Source: Salibacterium halotolerans (GTDB taxonomy: Bacteria > Bacillota > Bacilli > Bacillales > Marinococcaceae). Taken from it: a DNA stretch of 44,306 bases. The notes beneath the pieces are model-generated. The model did not search any database, was not told the DNA's origin, and saw only the letters and a program-made list of their open reading frames with translations. Made by a program: the position numbers and the translations under genes. The DNA lies in assembly GCF_900115625.1 (NCBI RefSeq), contig NZ_FOXD01000027.1, forward strand, positions 1 through 44,306, in the 5' to 3' direction. Shown in pieces: positions 1-8,906 of the stretch. Each line of letters begins with the position of its first letter. Position 1 is the stretch's first letter.

Positions 1-30
1 CAGCTGTATAAGCTGGCTTTAAAAATACGT

Positions 31-75
31 AAAAAACCATGGTCACCATCTGAAGATGGCGTCCATGGCTTTTTA
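31..75 (+). terminator. Intrinsic terminator of an upstream gene outside the window
   Basis: A long imperfect hairpin is flanked by an A-run on the left and a T-run on the right. The outer arms are AAAAA-CCATGG / CCATGG-C-TTTTT and the inner arms are CCATC / GATGG around a TGAA loop, so it can work in both directions. No coding region was seen before cstA in the first 268 bases. Confidence 0.7.
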
Positions 76-181
76 GTTAAGGGCTTTTGATACAGCCCCG
101 GATGTTTTTTAATTGAATGTAAGTGTATAGGACTTATGTAATAATTTTCAATAAACTATCGAGTGGGACTTTGTTTTTTCT

Positions 182-240
182 TATAATGAATGTGTGCTTG
201 ATGAGTTACATATTTTTTGTTTGTTTTGAAACCGCTGACA
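182..240 (+). promoter_or_regulatory. cstA control region: -10 candidate and CcpA cre site
   Basis: A perfect TATAAT lies at 182-187, without a convincing -35 box. At 227-240 lies TGAAACCGCTGACA, an exact match to the cre consensus TGWAANCGNTNWCA of the carbon catabolite regulator CcpA. The cre sits about 30 bp downstream of the expected transcription start and 28 bp before the start codon, a position typical of roadblock-type catabolite repression. The site is seen directly; repression by CcpA is inference from the consensus and from carbon-starvation genes being glucose-repressed in bacilli. Confidence 0.72.
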
Positions 241-268
241 ATAAAGGAGAAAAAGGAGGAAGTGTAAG

Positions 269-2011
269 ATGCCGGCTATCGTGTTGGCTGTACTGGGGCT
301 GCTCGTCTTCGCTTTGGGCTATCGTTATTATTCCAAATTCATCGCGGAGCGGATTTACCGTCTGGACCCTGATTTTCAGACTCCGGCTCATCGGTTTAGG
401 GACGGGGTAGACTTTGTACCAACGAATAAATGGGTTGTCTGGGGTCACCACTTCACATCTGTTGCAGGAGCCGCTCCGATTGTAGGTCCTGCGGTGGCTG
501 TATACTGGGGATGGCTTCCTGCGTTTTTGTGGGTGGTGCTTGGTACTGTATTCGCAGCTGGTGTGCATGATTTCGGGACGCTTGTATTGTCCGTCCGTAA
601 TAAGGGAAAATCCATAGGAACACTGGCTGAAAATATTATAGGACGCCGGGCGAAACTATTATTTCTGTTCATTATTTTAATTCTATTATTAATGGTGAAT
701 GCTGTCTTTGCCTGGGTGATTTCCAACTTGTTCATATCGTTTCCGGCAAGTGTGCCGGCTGTTTTCATCCAGATTCCACTTGCAATCTGGATTGGGTATA
801 CCATTAACAAAAAACGAAAAAAGATGCTCGTTCCGTCATTGATTGCACTAGCGGTGATGTATGTGACCGCAGTTGCGGCAAGCAACGTACCTGCCTTGCA
901 GATTGATCTTGTTTCCTATTTCGGAGGGGAGGGTTCTGATGGACTGTTTGGTTTGGGAGCGGTTTCTACAGCCTTCCTGATCTGGATTGCCATTTTGATG
1001 GTGTATGTGTATATCGCATCTATTGTTCCTGTATGGAAACTTCTGCAGCCGCGGGACTATATAAATTCCCATCAATTAGTGGTGGGACTTGCGATTTTGT
1101 ATCTCGGTCTGTTGTTCAGCTGGCCGCCGGCGGAAGTAACGGCGCCTGCTGTGCGGGAAACAGCGGATGTATCATGGTTCCCTCTGCTGTTTATCACCAT
1201 TGCCTGCGGAGCTATTTCGGGATTTCACGGTCTTGTGGCTTCCGGCACTTCTTCGAAACAGTTGAACAAAGAGACGGACGCACGATTGGTCGGTTATTTT
1301 GGGGCAGTCGGAGAAGGCACCCTTGCTTTAATTACTATTTTGGCAGTGACGACATTCTTCGCGACTCAGGGCGATTTTCTGTCCAATTACGGAAGCTTTG
1401 ATGCTGCTAACGCGGAAGGATTGAATTTCTTTGTAAGCGGCGCCGGCCAGCTCGGAACCGCTCTCGGTCTGCCGGAAGGAACGGCCCGAACGATTGTGGC
1501 AGTAATAGTGGTCAGCTTCGCGGCGACTACCCTGGATACATCGGTACGGCTGATGCGTTATATCATTTCCGAGCTGGGACAGGAGTACAAAGCGCGCCTT
1601 TTGACGAAAAAGCACGTCGCAACCAGTGCTGCCGTCGGAGGAAGTGCCCTTTTGGTACTGCTTCCAGGGGACCGGGGTTTTGGTTCCGGCGGTTATCTGC
1701 TGTGGCCGTTATTCGGCACAACCAACCAGCTTCTGGCTGCGATTAGTTTAATGCTTGTCTCTATCTGGCTGCGCTGGAAGGGGCGGAATTTCCTTTATAC
1801 GTTAATTCCTATGATTTTCCTGCTGTTTATGACAATCTGGGCCATGGTCAGCCAGGTCGTATTCGAATGGTCCTGGCTCGGACAGGGTGATGCGCAGCTC
1901 GTACTGTTTGGTTTTGGAGCATTGATACTGGGATTTGCTGTCTGGATTCTATGTGAAGCAGTGACACTCTTTCAAAAAGACAGATCCCGCAGTGAATCGG
2001 ACCAAAAATGA
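269..2011 (+). CDS. cstA: CstA-family carbon starvation transporter
   Basis: A 580-residue polytopic membrane protein of the CstA family. Family members include peptide and pyruvate carriers induced when carbon is short. The sequence opens with a hydrophobic helix, followed by the conserved stretch APIVGPAVAVYWGWLPAF (about residues 69-86) and a GTxxAAGVHDFG motif. Later come GFHGLVASGTSSKQL (about 317-331) and TTLDTSVRLMRYI, all typical of CstA. Length is shorter than E. coli CstA (about 700) but normal for the bacillar form. The ATG follows AAAGGAGGAAGTGTAAG. It heads an operon with the next two genes, with a 21-base gap to the first, and has a cre site upstream, so carbon-source control is likely. 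The exact substrate cannot be told from sequence. Confidence 0.93.
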   Translation: MPAIVLAVLGLLVFALGYRYYSKFIAERIYRLDPDFQTPAHRFRDGVDFVPTNKWVVWGHHFTSVAGAAPIVGPAVAVYWGWLPAFLWVVLGTVFAAGVHDFGTLVLSVRNKGKSIGTLAENIIGRRAKLLFLFIILILLLMVNAVFAWVISNLFISFPASVPAVFIQIPLAIWIGYTINKKRKKMLVPSLIALAVMYVTAVAASNVPALQIDLVSYFGGEGSDGLFGLGAVSTAFLIWIAILMVYVYIASIVPVWKLLQPRDYINSHQLVVGLAILYLGLLFSWPPAEVTAPAVRETADVSWFPLLFITIACGAISGFHGLVASGTSSKQLNKETDARLVGYFGAVGEGTLALITILAVTTFFATQGDFLSNYGSFDAANAEGLNFFVSGAGQLGTALGLPEGTARTIVAVIVVSFAATTLDTSVRLMRYIISELGQEYKARLLTKKHVATSAAVGGSALLVLLPGDRGFGSGGYLLWPLFGTTNQLLAAISLMLVSIWLRWKGRNFLYTLIPMIFLLFMTIWAMVSQVVFEWSWLGQGDAQLVLFGFGALILGFAVWILCEAVTLFQKDRSRSESDQK

Positions 2012-2032
2012 TGCAGGAAGGAGTGTGGCGCA

Positions 2033-2299
2033 TTGACAGATAAGAAAAAAGGACTGAAAGAATTGCTGTCGTTTTATGAAGAGGTGCTCAGTCTTCCGCA
2101 CCGCTCGGAAATAAAGCGGGAAATCCGGGATGAAGATGACCTGTTTCTACTGCTTTGTTTTTCCGAACTGCTCGGCATTCCCAACCCCGTTTCCTATTAT
2201 ACGATGGAACTTTACCCGGAAATGATTGAACGGTTTCATGACTGGCATCTGCGGATGGGAATGGAAAAATCGCCGTTAAATGGAGTCCGCTGCTGTTAA
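2033..2299 (+). CDS. Small protein ending in Cys-Cys (cory-CC-star type)
   Basis: A highly charged 88-residue protein with no membrane segment or signal peptide, ending in ...VRCC just before the stop codon. The start is TTG at 2033, 10 bases after GGAAGGAG. I recognise the type as the small 'cory-CC-star' family named for this terminal Cys-Cys and found beside CstA and ArsA-like ATPase genes; that name is from memory and unconfirmed here. No function is established that I know of. The terminal cysteine pair could bind metal or be lipidated or a redox site, which is speculation. Its stop overlaps the ribosome binding site of the ATPase gene, suggesting translational coupling. Confidence 0.82.
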   Translation: MTDKKKGLKELLSFYEEVLSLPHRSEIKREIRDEDDLFLLLCFSELLGIPNPVSYYTMELYPEMIERFHDWHLRMGMEKSPLNGVRCC

Positions 2300-2312
2300 G
2301 GAGGTGAAACAG

Positions 2313-3263
2313 GTGGATAAACTGTACCGGCATCATATTGTATTTTTCGGTGGAAAGGGAGGTGTAGGGAAATCAACGTCTGCCTCCGCTTTCGCCCTGT
2401 CAGCCGCGGAACAAGGGAAGAACACCCTGCTCGTATCGACAGATCCCGCTCATAACCTTGGTGATCTTTTTGATACATCCATCGGTGATGAAGCCCTGCG
2501 GCTCTCCCCGCGGCTCTGGGGACTGGAAATCAGCTCCGGGCAGGAAGCCAAACGGTATATTAATGAAGTGAAAGACAACCTGAAAGGCCTCGTGAAGTCC
2601 CACATGGCCGAAGAAGTGAACCGTCAGATTGACATGGCAGCGTTATCTCCCGGAGCGGAGGAAGCGGCGTTGTTTGACCGAATGGTAAAAATAGTACTGG
2701 AAGAAAGCAGAGAGTATGATCTAATTGTTTTTGACACTGCTCCTACCGGCCATACGGTCCGCCTTCTCACTCTTCCCGAACTGATGGAATCCTGGGTGGA
2801 GGGAATGCTTGAGCGGCGGCAGGCCGTAAACGAAAACTATTCCCAGTGGCTGCACGACGGCGAACCAGTGGATGATCCGATTTACCGTACATTGATGGAA
2901 CGAAAAGACCGTTTCTCCCAAGCGAGACATACATTACTCGATCAAAAAAAGACCGGATACGTATATGTGCTGACTCCTGAAAAGCTGCCTATCGCAGAAA
3001 CAGAAAGGGCGCTTGAACTTCTCGAGCATGCGAAACTGGAAGTCGGCACGCTCATCGTGAATAAATGTATTCCGGAAACAGAAGAAACGGGGTATTTTTT
3101 CACCAGTAGACAAAAGCAGGAAGAGGTATACAAAGAACAAATTGAAGAAAAATTTTCGCAAAAACGCCGTATATATCTGCCTCTTCTGGAAGAGGACATA
3201 TCTTCAAGAAGAGCTTTGGAGGCTTTAAAGGAAAAACTTCAGAGAGCGCTGGGAAGAAATTGA
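2313..3263 (+). CDS. ArsA/Get3-family ATPase
   Basis: A soluble SIMIBI-class ATPase of 317 residues. It has the deviant Walker A GGKGGVGKST (about residues 13-22), the switch I region STDPAHNLGD (about 42-51) and the family-specific DTAPTGHTVRLL (from about 141). It has a single ATPase domain, like Get3/TRC40 and unlike the tandem E. coli ArsA. Only one cysteine (VNKCIP) lies where Get3 carries a zinc CxxC, so a Get3-style zinc dimer is unlikely. The start chosen is GTG at 2313, eight bases after AAGGAGG. An upstream ATG at 2280 in the same frame lies inside the preceding gene and lacks a binding site. No ars genes are nearby, so arsenite export is unlikely. A chaperone or assembly role for CstA or the Cys-Cys protein is inference. 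Confidence 0.88.
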   Translation: MDKLYRHHIVFFGGKGGVGKSTSASAFALSAAEQGKNTLLVSTDPAHNLGDLFDTSIGDEALRLSPRLWGLEISSGQEAKRYINEVKDNLKGLVKSHMAEEVNRQIDMAALSPGAEEAALFDRMVKIVLEESREYDLIVFDTAPTGHTVRLLTLPELMESWVEGMLERRQAVNENYSQWLHDGEPVDDPIYRTLMERKDRFSQARHTLLDQKKTGYVYVLTPEKLPIAETERALELLEHAKLEVGTLIVNKCIPETEETGYFFTSRQKQEEVYKEQIEEKFSQKRRIYLPLLEEDISSRRALEALKEKLQRALGRN

Positions 3264-3318
3264 ATTTGTATAGAGTCTGTCGTAGTATATTTGGAATAAA
3301 TTGGTAATTTTAGGCAGG

Positions 3319-3480
3319 GTGTGGAATTTACCATTTGGCTGGGAGTATTTTGAACGGGCAGGGATTGTCCATGAAGGACGGAAAAGAGATATTCGCATAG
3401 TACGAGGAGAGTATAGGTCCATTTATGAAATGAGTATGGAAACAGAATGGGAAGAAAAAAAGAAAGCCTTCTTACGTTGA
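3319..3480 (+). other. Possible small ORF or gene remnant
   Basis: An open frame of 53 codons starting at GTG 3319 encodes a plausible hydrophilic peptide with motifs such as LPFGWEYFERAG and EGRKRDIRIVRGEYRS. No good ribosome binding site is present and the frame is closed by TAG at 3283. The 3' end runs into the bidirectional terminator shared with the next gene. Composition looks coding-like, so it may be the tail of a degraded gene. I do not recognise the family, and it may be chance. Confidence 0.25.
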
Positions 3481-3497
3481 AGGGCTTTCTTTTTTTG
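3454..3497. terminator. Bidirectional terminator between convergent genes
   Basis: The hairpin has arms AGAAAGCCTTC / GAAGGGCTTTCT, an A-run on the left and TTTTTTT on the right. It terminates the cstA-ArsA operon on the plus strand and the CNNM gene on the minus strand; the latter's stop codon lies in the loop and stem. Confidence 0.8.
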
Positions 3498-4782
3498 CGG
3501 CTTCGATCGATTTAATCTGCCGGCCTATCAGCTTTCTTGGGATAAAGGTCCAATCGCGGTGGGTGACGGTTTCGTCTTTTTGAATATCGGGTTTCACAGA
3601 AAGCAGCCATCCTCCAAGGGTGTCGACCGGCTTTTCTTCGATGTCGAGTTCCAGTTTCTTGTTCACTTCCTCAAGAAGCACTTTTCCATCCAGTAAATAC
3701 CGGGACTTCTGCTCGTTTATCGGCTGAATCAGTGCCTCTTCGTGAATATCCAGTTCGTCCCGCATCTCGCCGACGATTTCCTCCAGAATATCCTCCACCG
3801 TAATAATACCGGCGGTTCCCCCGTACTCATCGAGAAGCACGGCCATATGGGTTTCTTCTTTGCGCATCGTAACGAGCAGTTCCGTGAGGGGGGTGGATTG
3901 AATGACCTGGACCATTGGACGCACGCAGGCAGAAAGGGTGAGCGGTTCACTCGGGGACGAAGCGCGTGCACCAAGAACTTCTTTGGCATGAATCAAACCG
4001 ATCACGTCGTCCTTATCTTCCCGGATAACAGGGTAGCGGGTAAAAGGTTTTTCTGACAGCAGCCGGACCGTCTCCTCGATGGAATCCTCCAGAGATACGG
4101 TTATCATCTCGGTACGTGGAATCATGATTTCCCCGGCAGAGCGGTTGTCAAAGGCGAAAATCCGGTTGACGAAGTCGTATTCAGCTTTGTTGATTTCACC
4201 CTTTTCAAGGCTTTGCGACAGAATGATACGGAGTTCCTCTTCTGTGTGCGCGGTCTGATGTTCAGATGCCGGGCGGATGCCAAAGAGCCGGGTGAGCATG
4301 CGGGCGGATCCGTTCAGAAGCCAGATAAACGGGTACATGATTTTGTAAAACCAGATAATCGGTTTGGCAAACGTTAAGGCGAGTGCTTCTGCCTTTTGAA
4401 TCGCGAAGGTTTTCGGAGCCAGTTCCCCGATAACAACGTGCAGGTAAGTGACAAGGATAAAGGCCAGAACGAAGCTGATAATGGACGCGGCTGCTTCCGG
4501 AAGAGGGAGGAAGGCGAGAACTGGATGGAGGATCCGCTCCACGGTCGGTTCCCCGAGCCAGCCAAGTCCCAAAGCGGTGATGGTGATCCCGAGCTGACAG
4601 GCGGAAAGGTATTCATCGAGGCCGTCCATCACTTTGATAGCCGCGTCCGCTTTCGTGTTTCCATCATCCTTCAGCTGCTCGATTTTTGAACTGCGTGCTT
4701 TGACGATGGCGAATTCGGTTGCGACAAAAAATGCGGTTAAAAGAATGAGAAAAATGAGTAGTATGATATTAACGTAAAGCAT
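3472..4782 (-). CDS. CNNM/CorC-type membrane protein (hemolysin C family)
   Basis: A 436-residue protein with the usual three parts: a DUF21/CNNM membrane domain (about residues 1-190, several hydrophobic helices, TEFAIVKAR near the start), a pair of CBS domains (about 205-335, with IMIPRTEMITV and TRYPVI), and a C-terminal CorC/HlyC domain (about 345-425, with LLDGKVLLEEVN). Members such as B. subtilis MpfA (YhdP) take part in Mg2+ export, and CBS pairs commonly bind adenine nucleotides. The older label 'hemolysin' is misleading. The ATG follows GGAGGGTGGCTC. It is a single gene with its own terminator. Which B. subtilis paralogue it corresponds to cannot be decided. Confidence 0.9.
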   Translation of the reverse strand: MLYVNIILLIFLILLTAFFVATEFAIVKARSSKIEQLKDDGNTKADAAIKVMDGLDEYLSACQLGITITALGLGWLGEPTVERILHPVLAFLPLPEAAASIISFVLAFILVTYLHVVIGELAPKTFAIQKAEALALTFAKPIIWFYKIMYPFIWLLNGSARMLTRLFGIRPASEHQTAHTEEELRIILSQSLEKGEINKAEYDFVNRIFAFDNRSAGEIMIPRTEMITVSLEDSIEETVRLLSEKPFTRYPVIREDKDDVIGLIHAKEVLGARASSPSEPLTLSACVRPMVQVIQSTPLTELLVTMRKEETHMAVLLDEYGGTAGIITVEDILEEIVGEMRDELDIHEEALIQPINEQKSRYLLDGKVLLEEVNKKLELDIEEKPVDTLGGWLLSVKPDIQKDETVTHRDWTFIPRKLIGRQIKSIEAAKKESPST

Positions 4783-4873
4783 GAGCCACCCTCCGTTGTC
4801 TATGTTTTTATTCCTGCAGGCACTTACAGGAAAGCTTTTTTATAGTGTGGCTCAATTTCTTGATTTTACCCAC

Positions 4874-4909
4874 AAAAAAGAGAGCCGCTTAAAGATTAAG
4901 CAGCTCTCG
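4874..4909 (-). terminator. Terminator of the SNF2 helicase gene
   Basis: On the minus strand the hairpin GAGAGC-T-GCTTAA / TTAAGC-G-GCTCTC is followed by TTTTTT. The helicase stop codon lies within the stem. Confidence 0.85.
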
Positions 4910-7900
4910 TACGTCTTCTTCGGATAAAGAGGACAAGTTTGTTTCGCCGGACTGAATGACCTGATCAAACAATGCCTTTTTTCTGTCCTGCAGCTGTTGT
5001 ATTTTTTCTTCAATGGTACCCTGGGAAATCAACTTGATGACCTGAACGGCCTTCTCCTGCCCGATACGGTGCGCGCGGTCGGCAGCCTGTGTTTCCACCG
5101 CCGGGTTCCACCATAGATCAAACAGAATGACGGTGTCTGCGCCGGTAAGATTCAGCCCGGTACCGCCTGCTTTGAGGGAAATAAGAAATGCCTCTTTCCC
5201 GCCATTGTTAAACTCATCAGTCATCTGCACCCGCTGTTTCCCAGGTGTGCTGCCATCCAGGTAAAAATAGGAGTAGCCCTTTTCATCAAACGCGCTTTTA
5301 ATAAAGGTGAGCATCGACGTGAACTGTGAAAATATGAGCACACGGTTTCCGTTTTCCCGCGCGTTCTCCATGACACTCATCAATTCTTCGAGTTTACCGG
5401 AGCCGCCGTGGTACTCCTCGAGAAACATGCCGGGATGACAGCAGAGCTGGCGCAGTCTCGTCAGGTTGGCGAGAATATTCATCCGGTTCTGCTGAAAATT
5501 CCCCTGCCTCAGCTGGCCGGCTGTTTCTTCCTTGATCCGGTTCAGGTAGGCGACATACGTTTCACGCTGTGTTTTGGTGAGTTCACAGTGCATGGTGGTT
5601 TCTATTTTGTCCGGAAGTTCGGTGAGCACATCGGATTTCGTTCGTCTCAGGATGAAAGGAGAAACCCGGTGCCGCACGTTTTCCACTTCCATGTTTTTAA
5701 ACGACTGAATTTCCGGAAAGAGGCCGGGCATCAGAATCGCGAACAACGACCATAATTCATCGATTTTATTTTCAATCGGCGTGCCGCTCAGTGCAAATGT
5801 CTTTTCCGTCCGTAGCTGCCGGACGGATCGGAATGTCTTGGATGTGTTGTTTTTCAGAGCCTGCGCTTCATCGAGAATCAATCCGTGCCACGTCTTTTCT
5901 TCATACAGGTCAACGTCACGTCGCAGCAGTGGATAGGACGTAATAAGGATGTCAGCCTGGTCCGCTGTTTCAAGCTGCTTCCGCCGTGCGGTTTTACTCC
6001 CTTCCACGAGACGGACGGTCAGCTCCGGCGTGAACGTATCCGCTTCGTTTTTCCAGTTGTAGACAAGAGAAGACGGCGCAGCCACGAGAAACGGCGGCGC
6101 ATCCGGACGTTCGCGGCGTTCCGACAGAATATAGCTGAGCGTCTGCAGCGTTTTTCCGAGTCCCATATCATCGGCCAGGATACCGCCGAATCCGTAAGTC
6201 GATAAGGCTTTCAGCCACTGAAACCCGTTCTCCTGGTACTCGCGGATCTCAGCCGGGATACCTTCCGGAAATGGATATTTAAACTGTTCCGGTGTCTGAA
6301 TGTCCTGAAGCAGTTTTTCCACACTGCTGCTTTTCTGCCAGTGCATGCCGGTGTTGAAGTGTTTTTCCGCCTGAAAGGCCCGGTAGGCGGGGAGGCGGAG
6401 CGTACCTTCTTTCAAATCTTCCGCGGAAGAACCGGTGTCGTCGAGAAACTCCTGCATGCCCTGCAGCATGTCATTGTCCAGCGGCACGAACCGACCGTCG
6501 GAGGTTTTATGATACGTGCGTTTTTCTTTCAGACTCTGCATCAGTTCATACAGTTGTTCATCGTTTAGATCGTCGGTCTGAAACGAGATATCGAGCCATC
6601 CGAACGATTCATCGAGCTCCGAATCCACCGAAAAACGTTCCGGGGAAATAAGCATGCCCTCGATGTCCCGGCTCATGAAAATAGCTGCTTTTTCTTTAAG
6701 AGACGGCAGAAAGCTGGTCAAAAAATGATAAATGGACGTGTCACCGCTGAGGGATAATGTCCGGCCGTTCCAGTGGAATCCCGCGGATTCAATGTCCTGC
6801 AGAATCTCTTCTTCTTTTTGGGAATCCCGGATTAAAAGGGATGATTCCGCCGCGGCGTCGCGTTTCTCGGTGACTGCGTGCAGCGAATGCGGACCGTAGC
6901 AGAACAACGGATCCGCTTGTATGGCACTGACGTCTCCGTCCAGGTAGATTTTCGCCTCGAGCGGATGGGATTCCACTGTATCTTTGACCTCCGGCTCCAC
7001 TGTTAACCGGTTCTCTTCCTGAAGCGACGAAGCGACAGCCGCATACACCTGCTCCAGATCATGGTGATCCAATGGAAGCCTTCCATTGGGGGTGTCCATC
7101 AGCATGTGAAACAGCAGTTCCGTGTGGCGGTCGTTCTCGTCATTCATTTCATACAGCCGGTCGTTCCAGATATAGTAGGAAGTCTGGCTCACTTTTCCGG
7201 GTGGATGGTCGAAGGACGAATACGACAAATAATACTGCCCGTTTTCCTGATGCAGCTGAAAGGTTCCGGGCCACTGCTCTTTCACGGTGAGCGGAACCAT
7301 AGAACCAATGGACGGGCGGATGAGTACATTACTGCATGCAAGCAGCGCTTGGAGAACATCCGCAGCGGCAACGGGCGGGATGGTGATTTCGGAACGTCCT
7401 GAACGTTCGCCGAACATCAAACTCGTCTGACGATCGGTCCATTTCTGGTTATGGATAATCTGTTCCAGTTTTTGAATGACGTGAAAATCAGTTTCTTCAA
7501 AATAATGATACGTCGGGTCAAACGTAAACTTTTTCGTAAATGGCAGCAGGGAACGCTCCCGCATAGCGGACAGCAGGGATTCTATATCTTTGACGACGTA
7601 CAGTTTGTCGGTACCAATCTTCATCTGAACGGAGAAATACTGTTCCTGCGTGTGCATTCTATCTTTATGAAAGGAAAGAGTGAACTCGGTATGCAGCGCT
7701 TCGCCGACGGATTCGACCGAATGCATACGCCCTGCAAAATAATCAACAAAAAGTTTTTTCAATGAGGCAGTTGCTTCCTGTTCCGTTTCTTTCGGACGGA
7801 CATTCGTCCGAGGAGACATTTTCTGCTTTGCCAAAGGACCGGATTCTTCCGGGACGGCTTTAGTGAGAAGCGCCGCGGCTATATGTTTACAGATGTCCAT

Positions 7901-8137
7901 GCCCCCTTCAAATGCCGGACAGCTGCAGGCCGCTTCCTGCACTTCTCCGTCTTCATGAAATAGTATATCCACCGTATAATCCTCGGTGCCGGAAACGACC
8001 ACTTTCATTTTTGTGAAAGATCCTGCGGTATTTTCGCTGACAGGGGTAACCTGGTTCTTCTTCCAATAGGTCAGCCCTCTGTTATATATGGTTGAACCGG
8101 CAAGTTCCCGGATGTATGATTTGGTCAAATGGCGCAC
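4889..8137 (-). CDS. SWIM-domain SNF2-family DEAD-like helicase/translocase
   Basis: A superfamily 2 ATP-dependent DNA translocase of 1082 residues. An N-terminal SWIM zinc finger (CSCPAFEGG...CKH, about residues 70-85) is followed by a long bacterial SNF2-associated region. The ATPase core has DDMGLGKT (Walker A, about 655), DEAQ (Walker B, about 754), SGTPIENK (motif III) and ADRAHRIGQ (motif VI, about 1020). It resembles B. subtilis YwqA. The likely role is remodelling of protein-DNA complexes during repair or transcription; the exact job is unknown. Start: GTG at 8137, preceded by AAAGGAGGG six bases away. A longer frame to 8287 is open but would overlap the divergent HD-domain gene and include the promoter. 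Confidence 0.9.
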   Translation of the reverse strand: MRHLTKSYIRELAGSTIYNRGLTYWKKNQVTPVSENTAGSFTKMKVVVSGTEDYTVDILFHEDGEVQEAACSCPAFEGGMDICKHIAAALLTKAVPEESGPLAKQKMSPRTNVRPKETEQEATASLKKLFVDYFAGRMHSVESVGEALHTEFTLSFHKDRMHTQEQYFSVQMKIGTDKLYVVKDIESLLSAMRERSLLPFTKKFTFDPTYHYFEETDFHVIQKLEQIIHNQKWTDRQTSLMFGERSGRSEITIPPVAAADVLQALLACSNVLIRPSIGSMVPLTVKEQWPGTFQLHQENGQYYLSYSSFDHPPGKVSQTSYYIWNDRLYEMNDENDRHTELLFHMLMDTPNGRLPLDHHDLEQVYAAVASSLQEENRLTVEPEVKDTVESHPLEAKIYLDGDVSAIQADPLFCYGPHSLHAVTEKRDAAAESSLLIRDSQKEEEILQDIESAGFHWNGRTLSLSGDTSIYHFLTSFLPSLKEKAAIFMSRDIEGMLISPERFSVDSELDESFGWLDISFQTDDLNDEQLYELMQSLKEKRTYHKTSDGRFVPLDNDMLQGMQEFLDDTGSSAEDLKEGTLRLPAYRAFQAEKHFNTGMHWQKSSSVEKLLQDIQTPEQFKYPFPEGIPAEIREYQENGFQWLKALSTYGFGGILADDMGLGKTLQTLSYILSERRERPDAPPFLVAAPSSLVYNWKNEADTFTPELTVRLVEGSKTARRKQLETADQADILITSYPLLRRDVDLYEEKTWHGLILDEAQALKNNTSKTFRSVRQLRTEKTFALSGTPIENKIDELWSLFAILMPGLFPEIQSFKNMEVENVRHRVSPFILRRTKSDVLTELPDKIETTMHCELTKTQRETYVAYLNRIKEETAGQLRQGNFQQNRMNILANLTRLRQLCCHPGMFLEEYHGGSGKLEELMSVMENARENGNRVLIFSQFTSMLTFIKSAFDEKGYSYFYLDGSTPGKQRVQMTDEFNNGGKEAFLISLKAGGTGLNLTGADTVILFDLWWNPAVETQAADRAHRIGQEKAVQVIKLISQGTIEEKIQQLQDRKKALFDQVIQSGETNLSSLSEEDVRELLNL

Positions 8138-8174
8138 CCAGAGCCCTCCTTTTCGTAAAAAAACCGTACCAGTC

Positions 8175-8183
8175 ATTATAACA
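8175..8183 (-). promoter_or_regulatory. Extended -10 promoter for the SNF2 gene
   Basis: On the minus strand TGTTATAAT gives a perfect -10 box with an extended TGn element, about 38 bases before the GTG start. No good -35 box is seen, which fits extended -10 promoters. Confidence 0.5.
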
Positions 8184-8285
8184 TAATCTCTACATAGACG
8201 GGGCAGGGGAAGAAGAAGGAAAATGAATGCTTTACAAGGCGGTGCCATCTGGTGAAAAATAGAAGAAAACAGCGGAGGTGGTGCC

Positions 8286-8906
8286 ATGAATACATCGTGG
8301 ATACTCGAAGAGGCACAGAAAGAAGCTGCATCCTTTTTTGAACAGGCGGGTCCTTCCCATGATTACTGGCACACAGAGCGTGTAGTGTCCCGGTCGGTGT
8401 ATCTGGCGGGAGAAGAAAACGCTGATGCTTTTATTTGTGAACTCGCAGCCTGGCTGCATGACGTGGCCGATAAGAAATTGAACGAATCGGAGGAAGAAGG
8501 CCGAAGACACGTGCAGGAGTGGCTTCAGAAACATGTGGATGACAGGGAAACAGAGAATCGAGTGATGGATATCATAAGCACAATCTCCTTTCGAAACGGG
8601 GGAGATGCTGTGATGCATACGCTGGAAGGACAGGTGGTGCAGGATGCGGACCGTTTGGACGCGGTTGGAGCTATCGGTATTGCAAGAACCTTTGCCTACG
8701 CCGGAGAAATCGGGGAAACGCTGCACCGCCCGGATCTTCCGGGTGCGGAAAAACAAAACACCGCCATCGGCCATTTCTACAATAAACTGCTCCGGCTGAA
8801 GTCTCTGATGAACACCCGCACCGCAGCGGATATTGCGGCCGAACGGCAGAAATTTATGATCGGCTACCTGGAACAGTTTTACAGTGAATGGGAGAATAAA
8901 GCCTGA
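8286..8906 (+). CDS. HD-domain phosphohydrolase (YpgQ/YedJ type)
   Basis: A 206-residue soluble protein of the HD superfamily. Metal ligands are visible as H25 in SHDYWHTERV, H58-D59 in WLHDVAD and the aspartates of QDADRLDAVGAIG (D120-D125). B. subtilis YpgQ, with the same layout, is a Mn2+-dependent nucleotide pyrophosphohydrolase, so a phosphohydrolase activity on nucleotides is plausible; the substrate is not shown by sequence. The ATG is preceded by GCGGAGGTGGTGCC. It is divergent from the SNF2 gene and apparently monocistronic. Confidence 0.85.
   Translation: MNTSWILEEAQKEAASFFEQAGPSHDYWHTERVVSRSVYLAGEENADAFICELAAWLHDVADKKLNESEEEGRRHVQEWLQKHVDDRETENRVMDIISTISFRNGGDAVMHTLEGQVVQDADRLDAVGAIGIARTFAYAGEIGETLHRPDLPGAEKQNTAIGHFYNKLLRLKSLMNTRTAADIAAERQKFMIGYLEQFYSEWENKA

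Noticed and set aside
2313-3263. Arsenical pump ATPase of an ars operon
   Set aside because: No arsB, arsR or arsD nearby, only one ATPase domain and no ArsA metal-site cysteines; the neighbour is cstA.
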